DNA from: Bacillota bacterium
GTDB lineage: Bacteria > Bacillota_E > RBS10-35 > JAJYVN01
Assembly (NCBI GenBank): GCA_021846605.1
Contig: JAJZWQ010000036.1
Span: 1 to 21,911, forward strand
Reading direction: 5' to 3'
Length of the DNA: 21,911 nt
Shown here: positions 15,985-21,911 of the stretch, in pieces
How positions within the stretch are numbered: the stretch's first letter is position 1
Layout: each line of letters opens with the position of its first letter
Made by a program: the position numbers and the translations under genes
The notes under the pieces: model-generated
What the model was told of the DNA's origin: nothing
Databases searched by the model: none
Seen by the model: the letters and a program-made list of their open reading frames with translations, nothing else

Positions 15985-17061
15985 ATGGCGTCAGCTACTG
16001 GGGAGACCTGCGTGCGACCCGAGCAATTCGGCGCGGTGGGCGACGGTGTGGCCGACGACACGGCGGCAGTCCAGCGCGCGCTCTCGGAGGCCATCTGGGA
16101 GGTCTGCCTGAGCGGGCGCTACCGCGTCACGGAGCCTTTGAACCTGACCGACCGCGCCTTCGGCGGGTTGCGGGTCCTGGGAACGGGCATGCGCGAAGAC
16201 GCCCGTGGGTGCGCCCTACTGGGCGAAACCGGCGGCGTCGTCCTGGACTGCACCGGAAGCCAGTACATCACGCTGTCCGACCTTTCGATCCTTGCGCAGG
16301 GCGCAAGGCCCTCGACCTGCGGTGTGCTGTTCGCCCGGTCCGACCGTAGCGCGTATTGCCAGTTCAATGTCTTGCACCGTGTCCACATCGACGTGGGATC
16401 CGACCCCGCGGCCAACGCCGGCCATGGCACGATCGCTGTCTACAACAACGCGGCCGAACTGTTCCGCACCGAAGACAGCTTCTGTCTGGCGGACGTGGCG
16501 ATGGTGTTCACGGCCCAGAACCTCTGCGGCATCCGTTCAACCCACACGACCTGGGACCCGGCGATCACCTCGATGTCCATGTGCACGCTGAGCGGCCCGA
16601 CGACCCTGATCGGCAGGCGGGGGCCGGCGCTACTGCTCGAGCACCCGTTCAACCTGCGCTTCGACAACGTGTACCTCAGTCGCCGCGGCGAGGGCGCCGG
16701 GGACCGCGCCATCTGTTCATACGGCGCGCACTGCATCGACTTCGTCGGGCATATCGAGGGATACCCGCAGTTCCTGGTGACCCACGGGGCGGAACGCATG
16801 TGGCGCATTCGGGCCACGCAGATGCTCGGACCCGGTCCCGCGGTCACGCTGGAGGGTACGGGGCCGGGAGATCGACCGGAGTTGACCGGCTGTGACATCG
16901 ACCTCTTCCCCATGCCCGGCAGCCGGCCACACGACTTGGTGGGAACGGTTGGGCCGGTCGGCGGCGTGAACGGTTGCCACATCACCCTCTGGAACGGACA
17001 GGGACTGCCCGGCGCGTCGGGGCTGTATTGCGGCGGCAACCAGGTCACCACGCGCCCGTGA
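15985..17061 (+). CDS. Pectate-lyase-superfamily right-handed beta-helix protein
   Basis: The protein has 358 residues from ATG 15985; GGGGGG at 15973-15978 is the ribosome site. The opening VRPEQFGAVGDGVADDTAAV is the classic start of the Pectate_lyase_3 / GH28-related beta-helix domain found in polysaccharide lyases, epimerases and phage tailspikes. The rest is a run of short beta-strand repeats (YITLSDLSIL, FNVLHRVHIDV, FNLRFDNVYLS, HCIDFVGHIEG) as expected for a solenoid. The catalytic residues cannot be assigned, so it could be an enzyme or a structural protein. It has 14 cysteines and no signal peptide. It converges on the minus-strand sugar-nucleotide operon, so a role in modifying or forming a surface polysaccharide is a reasonable inference. 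Confidence 0.82.
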   Translation: MASATGETCVRPEQFGAVGDGVADDTAAVQRALSEAIWEVCLSGRYRVTEPLNLTDRAFGGLRVLGTGMREDARGCALLGETGGVVLDCTGSQYITLSDLSILAQGARPSTCGVLFARSDRSAYCQFNVLHRVHIDVGSDPAANAGHGTIAVYNNAAELFRTEDSFCLADVAMVFTAQNLCGIRSTHTTWDPAITSMSMCTLSGPTTLIGRRGPALLLEHPFNLRFDNVYLSRRGEGAGDRAICSYGAHCIDFVGHIEGYPQFLVTHGAERMWRIRATQMLGPGPAVTLEGTGPGDRPELTGCDIDLFPMPGSRPHDLVGTVGPVGGVNGCHITLWNGQGLPGASGLYCGGNQVTTRP

Positions 17062-17152
17062 CTTGCCCGGGGGGGACCCAGGGGCGGCCTTGGCCCTCCC
17101 GTCGGCCGTTGCCGCAGCCCGTGCCCCAGGCGGGGACAGGCGGATGCCGCGA

Positions 17153-17179
17153 CGCGGGGGCGGACCGTCTGCCCCCGCG
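17153..17179. terminator. Bidirectional GC hairpin between convergent genes
   Basis: CGCGGGGGC (17153-17161) is a perfect complement of GCCCCCGCG (17171-17179). The nine-base interval GGACCGTCT can also pair partly (GAC with GTC). It lies 91 bases past the beta-helix gene stop and 11 bases past the stop of the minus-strand epimerase gene. There is no T-run. Confidence 0.5.
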
Positions 17180-17190
17180 CCGCGGCGGCC

Positions 17191-18141
17191 TCACGCCTGG
17201 CCCCGGGCGGCGCGGTAGTGCGCGATGATCTCCCGCAGGCTGTCCGCAAGGGTGTAGCGCGGCCAGTAGCCGAGGGCGCTGAGCCGCTTGAGGGACGGCG
17301 CCCGCCGGAAAGGCTCCTCGAACATGGCGTCAAAGACCTGGTCGAACGGTACCGTGCGGATCGGTGAGCGCGAACCGCTCAGGGACACCACCATGCGGGC
17401 GAGGTCCACGATGCGCGTCTCGTCGGTCCCGCCGATGTTATATACTTGGCCGGAGGTGCCCCGCGTCCACACCGTGAGGATCCCTTCGACGGCGTCGCGT
17501 ACGTCCGCGAAGGTTCTCGTCTGAGACCCATCGCCATACACATCCAGCGGGAGACCGGCCAACGCCCGTTCCACAAAGCGCGGGACCACCGCCCCGTACG
17601 CGGCGCTCTGGTAGGGTCCGATGACGTTGAAGAGACGGCCGACAACCACCCGGCACCCCCACTCCGTCGCCGCCGCCCGACCGAGGAGTTCCTCGGTCAG
17701 CTTGGCGTAGGAATAGGTCCAGGCCGGGCGGTGCGTGTTGCCCAGGCGCACCTCCCGTTCCTCGCCCAGCCGACCGCCCCATGACTTCCCATAGATCGCC
17801 GACGACGAGGCGAGGAATACCGGCACGTCCCGCTCGCGGACCGCCTCCAGGATGTGGACGGTGCCCAGCGCCGCCGTGGTGAGGCTGTCCCACTGGTGGC
17901 TGATGGCGTGCGGTACCCCGACGACCGCGGCCAGGTGGAAGACGGCGTCCTGGTCGCCGAGGATCTTCCAGACCAGGGACCGGTCCCGCACATCCCCCTG
18001 TACGTAGGTCGCCGGTGCCTGCGGCGGACGGGTGCCCGGGCCCCGCTCATCCAGCACGGTCACGGCATGGCCTTCGGAAAGCAGCCGGGCGACCAGGTGA
18101 GACCCGATGAAGCCGGTGCCCCCCGTTACGAGGACGCGCAT
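17191..18141 (-). CDS. NAD-dependent nucleotide-sugar epimerase/dehydratase (extended SDR)
   Basis: The protein has 316 residues from ATG 18141, with GAGGGGGG six bases upstream. The NAD-binding motif MRVLVTGGTGFIGSHLV (G7, G10, G13), the serine run FLASSSAIYG and the catalytic Y143-x3-K147 (YSYAK) define an extended SDR. VVVGRLFNVIGPYQ, YGDGSQTRTFADVRDAVEGI and YNIGGTDE are typical of UDP-glucose 4-epimerase, UDP-glucuronate decarboxylase and GDP-mannose dehydratase relatives. The exact substrate cannot be chosen. Because it overlaps the end of the UDP-sugar dehydrogenase gene by 16 bases, a UDP-uronic acid product of that enzyme is the likely substrate (for example 4-epimerisation or decarboxylation); this is inference. 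Confidence 0.9.
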   Translation of the reverse strand: MRVLVTGGTGFIGSHLVARLLSEGHAVTVLDERGPGTRPPQAPATYVQGDVRDRSLVWKILGDQDAVFHLAAVVGVPHAISHQWDSLTTAALGTVHILEAVRERDVPVFLASSSAIYGKSWGGRLGEEREVRLGNTHRPAWTYSYAKLTEELLGRAAATEWGCRVVVGRLFNVIGPYQSAAYGAVVPRFVERALAGLPLDVYGDGSQTRTFADVRDAVEGILTVWTRGTSGQVYNIGGTDETRIVDLARMVVSLSGSRSPIRTVPFDQVFDAMFEEPFRRAPSLKRLSALGYWPRYTLADSLREIIAHYRAARGQA

Positions 18142-19457
18142 GCCAATCCCCCCTCTGGGGTGCTTCCGGTCTCGTGCGCCGGCGCGGCGACAATGCCCGG
18201 GTGGGTCAGGTCGAGGAACCGCCGGGCGCGCGCGGGGAGGTTCTGTGCGTCGAAGCCCTGGTGGGCGACGACCAGGACGGTGAGGTCGGCCTGAAGGAGT
18301 AGAGCGTCGGTGAGGGGCTGGGACTGCAGGGTGCGTTCGCCCAGGCGCCACTGGGGGACGAGGGGGTCGTGATACAGGAGTTCGGCCCCCTGCTCTACGA
18401 GGTTTGCGCCGATCCCTTCGGCCGGGCTCTGGCGGGTATCGGGAACGTTGGGCTTGTACGTCACGCCGAGCAACAGGACGCGCGAACGGCGCACCGGCAG
18501 TCCCACGGCGTTGAGCGCGCCCACGACCTTGCCGGCGGCGTAGAGCGGCATGGCCTCATTCACGTCCATCGCCTGTTCCAACATGCGCAGGGGGCGCTGG
18601 GCGCGTCGCGCCGCCCAGGTCAGGTAGCGAGGATCGATCGGGAGGCATTCGCCTCCCACGCCGGGACCGGGGTGGAAGGCGGCGAAGCCGAACGGCTTGG
18701 TCGCCGCCGCCGAGATGACGGCGTCCACGTTCAGTTGCAGGTGGTCGCACAGTTGCATCAGTTCGTTGATCAGCGCGATGTTGACGTTGCGGTACGCGTT
18801 CTCCAGCAATTTGGCCATTTCCGCGATCTCCGGACTGGCCACCGGATGGCACGGGGACACGCCTCGGCGGTAGTACATGCAGGCCAGGTCGGTGCACGCC
18901 TGGGTGACGCCACCGATCAGGTGCGGCGTCTGGCGCAGGCCGAAACGGGGATTCCCCGGGTCGATGCGCTCCGGGGCGAACGCGCAGAAGAAGTCGCGGC
19001 CAACCTCCCCAAGCCGCCGGGACAGCGCCGGTAGCAGGATTTCACGGGTCGTGCCCGGGTAGCTCGTGCTTTCGAGGATGATCAGCGTCGCCTGCCGGGC
19101 GTGCTGGGCCACGACTTCGGTGGCGGCGCGGAGCGCCCGCAAGTCGGGCTGGCCGCCGGATCCCAGGGGTGTCGGGACGCAGATGGTGATGGCGCGGCAG
19201 TCGCCCAGGAGTTGGGGGTCGGCGGTCGGGTGCAGGCGCCCCTGGGCGAGGGCGCGCTTGAGGGTCTCCGCCGCTGTGGTGATTACCCGCGGTTCCCCGG
19301 ACTGGAGGGCTGCGGTGCGCTCAGGCGTGTCGTAGGCGATGACGCGGTAACGGGCGTCCGCCAGCGCGCACGCCAGCGGTAGCCCGACGTACCCGACGCC
19401 CACCACCCCCACGCGGGTGTCTTCGGTCTGTAGTGCGGTCCAGATCGGTTTCTGCAT
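18126..19457 (-). CDS. Nucleotide-sugar dehydrogenase, WbpA/UDP-N-acetylglucosamine 6-dehydrogenase type
   Basis: The protein has 443 residues. It oxidises C6 of a UDP-sugar to a uronic acid with two NAD+. The N-terminal GVVGVGYVGLPLA is the NAD site. ICVPTPLGSGGQPDLRAL, LIILESTSYPGTTREILLP and CAFAPERIDPG follow. The catalytic cysteine is C271 in GVGGECLPIDPRYL. The GVGGxCxPIDPxYL form is characteristic of the WbpA/TviB branch (UDP-GlcNAc or UDP-HexNAc), whereas classical UDP-glucose dehydrogenases usually have GFGGSCFPKD. The C-terminal domain reads LLLGVTYKPNVPDTRQSPA. ATG 19457 has GAGGAGG (complement of 19467-19473) nine bases upstream. The gene overlaps the epimerase downstream, giving a two-gene sugar-nucleotide module. 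Confidence 0.93.
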   Translation of the reverse strand: MQKPIWTALQTEDTRVGVVGVGYVGLPLACALADARYRVIAYDTPERTAALQSGEPRVITTAAETLKRALAQGRLHPTADPQLLGDCRAITICVPTPLGSGGQPDLRALRAATEVVAQHARQATLIILESTSYPGTTREILLPALSRRLGEVGRDFFCAFAPERIDPGNPRFGLRQTPHLIGGVTQACTDLACMYYRRGVSPCHPVASPEIAEMAKLLENAYRNVNIALINELMQLCDHLQLNVDAVISAAATKPFGFAAFHPGPGVGGECLPIDPRYLTWAARRAQRPLRMLEQAMDVNEAMPLYAAGKVVGALNAVGLPVRRSRVLLLGVTYKPNVPDTRQSPAEGIGANLVEQGAELLYHDPLVPQWRLGERTLQSQPLTDALLLQADLTVLVVAHQGFDAQNLPARARRFLDLTHPGIVAAPAHETGSTPEGGLACASS

Positions 19458-19564
19458 GTGGGTCGTCCTCCTCGAACTCGTCCGCAGCCGCCCGCAGGAA
19501 CCGGGGGCCGACCACCGGTCGCCGGGGCGGCCGAACTGCGGTGGCCTCAGCGACCGGAGCCCCG

Positions 19565-20398
19565 TCAGATCTCGTCGGTACGCTCCAGTGCGCCGAGGAC
19601 GGCTTCCAAGTCGGCCACCGGGGGCGGTATCGGCTGGAGCAGGGCGCCGGCCAACTGCTCCATCCGGCGCAGGCAGGCGAGGGCGCTGTACTCGTCGGAC
19701 AGCAGCCCACGCGGGCACGCCCACCCGGCAGCGGTACGGGCCTGCGCGTAGTCGTCGAGCAAGCGAGAGGCGATGGCGGCGGGGAGGTCGGTAAGCAGCG
19801 TGACCAGATCGCGAGTGGGCACGTGTTCACCGGCGTGCTCCCAGCCCACGAGCCCGATGCCCTCGCCCCGCTGCTGCGGAACGAGGACCCGGTCCGGTCG
19901 CAGGTCTCCATGCACCAGGGTGGTGTGCCGGCGCTGCTGCAAGCGGGGCCGCTTTCGGTCCCAGGCCACTGCCAGCCCGGCCTGTACGGCCTGATGGCCG
20001 GGCGACAGGCGCGGGCCTTCTTTGGCGACGGTCTCGACAAGTCGCTGAACGCGTGCGACCACGACGGGCCAGCGCAGCCGCCGGTCCTGGGGCAGCCTCT
20101 GTACCAGGGGGCGGGCGCGCGTGTGGAACTGGGCCAGGGATCGTACGGTCTGGCGCCACCAGAGATGGCTTTCACCGGACAGCGGGGTGCCGACGACCCG
20201 CGTCAGGAGCAACCGGTGTTCGTTCGCACCGAGTACGGTGGGCGTGGTGAGAAGACCAAGGGGTCGCACCCATTGCAGTACCCGCGCCTCGTGCTCTGCC
20301 GCACCCGTGTCCGACGCCCGTTTGAGCACGAAGGACCAGCGCTCGCACGTCCCGTCGTGTTGCCATCGTGCCGTGTGGAGCGACACACCCCGCTCCAC
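19565..20398 (-). CDS. Aminoglycoside-phosphotransferase-like protein, possible pseudokinase
   Basis: The protein has 277 residues from GTG 20398, the first usual start codon after the upstream stop; no strong ribosome site is visible, so the start is uncertain. The N-lobe shows the ATP-site lysine pattern WSFVLKRA (K26) and EHEARVLQWV. The C-lobe has the Brenner-type motif LVHGDLRPDRVLV (H163-G-D165), but R170 stands where the metal-binding asparagine belongs. The equivalent of the IDWE aspartate is glycine (VGWEHA, G185). The fold is that of the APH/choline-kinase superfamily; the loss of both metal ligands suggests reduced or no kinase activity. Some members act on sugars or lipids in cell-surface loci. 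It lies 24 bases after the GT-D gene and 107 bases before the UDP-sugar dehydrogenase gene. Confidence 0.8.
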   Translation of the reverse strand: MERGVSLHTARWQHDGTCERWSFVLKRASDTGAAEHEARVLQWVRPLGLLTTPTVLGANEHRLLLTRVVGTPLSGESHLWWRQTVRSLAQFHTRARPLVQRLPQDRRLRWPVVVARVQRLVETVAKEGPRLSPGHQAVQAGLAVAWDRKRPRLQQRRHTTLVHGDLRPDRVLVPQQRGEGIGLVGWEHAGEHVPTRDLVTLLTDLPAAIASRLLDDYAQARTAAGWACPRGLLSDEYSALACLRRMEQLAGALLQPIPPPVADLEAVLGALERTDEI

Positions 20399-20422
20399 GC
20401 CGCCATGCAGGTGCTCGTGCTG

Positions 20423-21301
20423 TCACTGAACGTGGCGGGGGTAGGGGCTCCGGTGGGCGAGGAATGCCTGGCGCAGGACGTCCTGCGGCACGACCTCGGG
20501 TTCGGCCGGCGGATCGCGCCACGGCTCCCCGCGCACGATCTCGTCCGCGCAACCCCCGAAATCCAACGCCACGGCCCCGAACCGTGCGCTGAGGCGCGGG
20601 CAGAGGATGCACGCGGCAACGCCCGTCGACACGACGGCGAGGTCGAAGCGAAACTCGGCGCACCGGTCCAGGGCCGAGGGGATGTCCGGGGTGCCCCGCA
20701 CCGGAGCGACCACGCCCGCGATCGTGACGCCGTGGCTGGCCAGGACGTCGGCGAACGCCTGCCCAGGGCCACCCACGACGAGGACGCGTGGACCCAGGAG
20801 GAGCTGCTCCAGTAGACCGGTCTTCCACAACGTGTAGTTCACAAGTGAGTGCGTCAGTTTCCGGGGGTCCAGCTGGACGTTGGCGGCGGCGAGGGCGCTG
20901 GCGAGCAGCGGTTGGTAGTTCGCGGTGCGCGACAGGGGGATCCCCACGAGATCGGCTTCCCGCACCGCGGCCAGCAGTTGGTCGCGGACGGCGAAGTCCG
21001 GGATCGGAACCCCGTGGTGGGGGAGGAAGGGCCCGCGGGCCAGCACCTCCTCAGGCGAGAGCACGAGGCCCTGGGCGATGCTGAGGGCCTCCCCGTCGCC
21101 CATGCGGATGAGGGAGAGGGGACGGTGGTCTGCGATCGCGCGTCCGATCCGAAAGGCGACATCCCGCTCGTCCAAGATGGGGAATAGTTCCTGGGTCAGC
21201 GAGCGGATGCCCTCCTGGACGATTTGCCGGGCGGTGGTGCCTGCCAAGGCCCGGCGCTCGCCCAGCAGGTCGAAGATCAGATCGTCAGGGGAGATGCTCA
21301 T
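20423..21301 (-). CDS. GT-D fold domain glycosyltransferase-like protein (DUF1792-related)
   Basis: The protein has 292 residues from ATG 21301, with GGAGGG (complement of 21308-21313) six bases upstream. The segment RPLSLIRMGDGEALSIAQG (D69-G70-E71) matches the GT-D fold (DUF1792) glycosyltransferases, which have a DGE-type motif in place of the usual DxD. Later pieces are VGIPLSRTANYQPLLASAL, YTLWKTGLLEQLL, VLVVGGPGQAFADVLASHGV and FDLAVVSTGVAACILCPRLS, the last two resembling a second Rossmann-like half. There is no signal peptide or membrane segment, so it should work in the cytoplasm on a nucleotide-sugar donor; the acceptor is unknown. It is the middle gene of the minus-strand operon, 26 bases after the family 2-like gene. 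Confidence 0.85.
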   Translation of the reverse strand: MSISPDDLIFDLLGERRALAGTTARQIVQEGIRSLTQELFPILDERDVAFRIGRAIADHRPLSLIRMGDGEALSIAQGLVLSPEEVLARGPFLPHHGVPIPDFAVRDQLLAAVREADLVGIPLSRTANYQPLLASALAAANVQLDPRKLTHSLVNYTLWKTGLLEQLLLGPRVLVVGGPGQAFADVLASHGVTIAGVVAPVRGTPDIPSALDRCAEFRFDLAVVSTGVAACILCPRLSARFGAVALDFGGCADEIVRGEPWRDPPAEPEVVPQDVLRQAFLAHRSPYPRHVQ

Positions 21302-21327
21302 CGGGTACCCTCCTTCGGCTCCGCGCT

Positions 21328-21882
21328 TTACTGACGCGGCAGGACCTCCCGGTGCCGGATGCGGTCGGGTATGCCCCCCCGCACACCCAGCCGGTGCGAT
21401 ACTTCCGTCAGGGCCTCGATGTGGTCGCCAAGGATCAGGCGCTCAAGCGCGGTGGGGGAACGATCGGCCGATTGGGGGCTGTGCACGCGATTGGGTCCGA
21501 CGACGTCCACGCCGTGCACGGCCCGGACGTTGAGCCCTTCGAGGACCGCCACCGCGTGCGCCAGCGGCGGTACGGCCAGCCGCGCGGGCCCGATGGTGAT
21601 CACGGCCCGGTGGCTGAGGGCATGGGGAACCGCCGTCAGGGAGTTGAGCGCCAGGTCCGGTCGGCCCAACACACGGTTCAGGAAGTCCTTGGCCACGCTC
21701 ACGACGTGCCGAGGGCCTCCGGTAGGCACGAAGTCGGTGATGTCGTTGAGGGCCAGATCGACCCCATCCGCGGCGGCGCGCAGGAACGGGACGAAGTCCT
21801 CGGCCTCGATCGGCATGTCTGCGTCGGTGAACAACCAGACGTCCGCCTTCCCCGCCGCCAGGACCCCGAGGGCCCGCCCCAC
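21328..21882 (-). CDS. Family 2-like glycosyltransferase, 5' end interrupted
   Basis: The protein has 184 residues from GTG 21882. The GT-A donor-site DxD is in DVWLFTDADMPIEAEDFVPF (about residues 14-33). VDLALNDIT, NSLTAVPHALSHRAV and LAVPPLAHAVAVLEGLNVRA match a group of Bacillota family 2 glycosyltransferases. The first half of the nucleotide-binding domain is missing. The frame continues upstream as LGHD, then a TAG stop (complement of 21895-21897), then KGQP, which looks like continued coding of the N-terminal domain. So this may be a real gene broken by a nonsense change, or a sequencing or assembly error. The remainder lies beyond the window edge. No ribosome site is evident for GTG 21882. 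Confidence 0.72.
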   Translation of the reverse strand: MGRALGVLAAGKADVWLFTDADMPIEAEDFVPFLRAAADGVDLALNDITDFVPTGGPRHVVSVAKDFLNRVLGRPDLALNSLTAVPHALSHRAVITIGPARLAVPPLAHAVAVLEGLNVRAVHGVDVVGPNRVHSPQSADRSPTALERLILGDHIEALTEVSHRLGVRGGIPDRIRHREVLPRQ

Positions 21883-21911
21883 GTCGTGTCCTAGCTAGGG
21901 CTGCCCTTTCC

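Overview
The window comes from a very GC-rich bacterium, most likely a high-GC Bacillota lineage of the Thermaerobacter, Symbiobacterium or Limnochordia kind. The evidence is the gene order recO - (small gene) - glyQ - glyS - dnaG - rpoD, the two-subunit glycyl-tRNA synthetase, an nnrD-alr pair, a tsaE-tsaB-rimI-tsaD operon, strong GGAGG-type Shine-Dalgarno sites and frequent GTG starts. The exact taxon cannot be fixed from the sequence alone.

Bases 1-3316 (+) hold the end of a NAD(P)H-hydrate dehydratase gene, alanine racemase, an SDR-family uronate-dehydrogenase-like protein and a 4Fe-4S family 4 uracil-DNA glycosylase. Bases 3317-5240 form an accessory island: a frameshifted C-terminal scrap of a TnpB/OrfB transposon protein, a nine-cysteine small protein (+), then a lysozyme-like protein and a 65-residue protein on the minus strand. 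The convergent gap in this island carries a perfect 14-bp hairpin.

Bases 5241-15504 (+) are one long housekeeping run. tsaE, tsaB and tsaD (t6A37 tRNA modification) and rimI (N-acetylation) are translationally coupled. recO, a DUF4342-like gene, glyQ, glyS, primase dnaG and the principal sigma factor rpoD follow. Many of these genes overlap or nearly touch.

Bases 15505-15984 contain no gene I can support, but a pair of 21-bp imperfect direct repeats sits just after rpoD and looks like an insertion-sequence terminus. A leaderless, cysteine-rich pectate-lyase-superfamily beta-helix protein (+) follows. It converges, across a GC hairpin, on a minus-strand operon that enters from the right edge: a family 2-like glycosyltransferase (5' part interrupted by a stop), a GT-D-fold glycosyltransferase, an aminoglycoside-phosphotransferase-like protein lacking metal-binding residues, a UDP-sugar dehydrogenase of the WbpA type, and an NAD-dependent sugar epimerase. 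Together these look like a locus making or decorating an acidic surface or spore-surface glycan. That functional reading is inference. This right-hand region and the 3.3-5.2 kb island are the least ordinary parts of the window.
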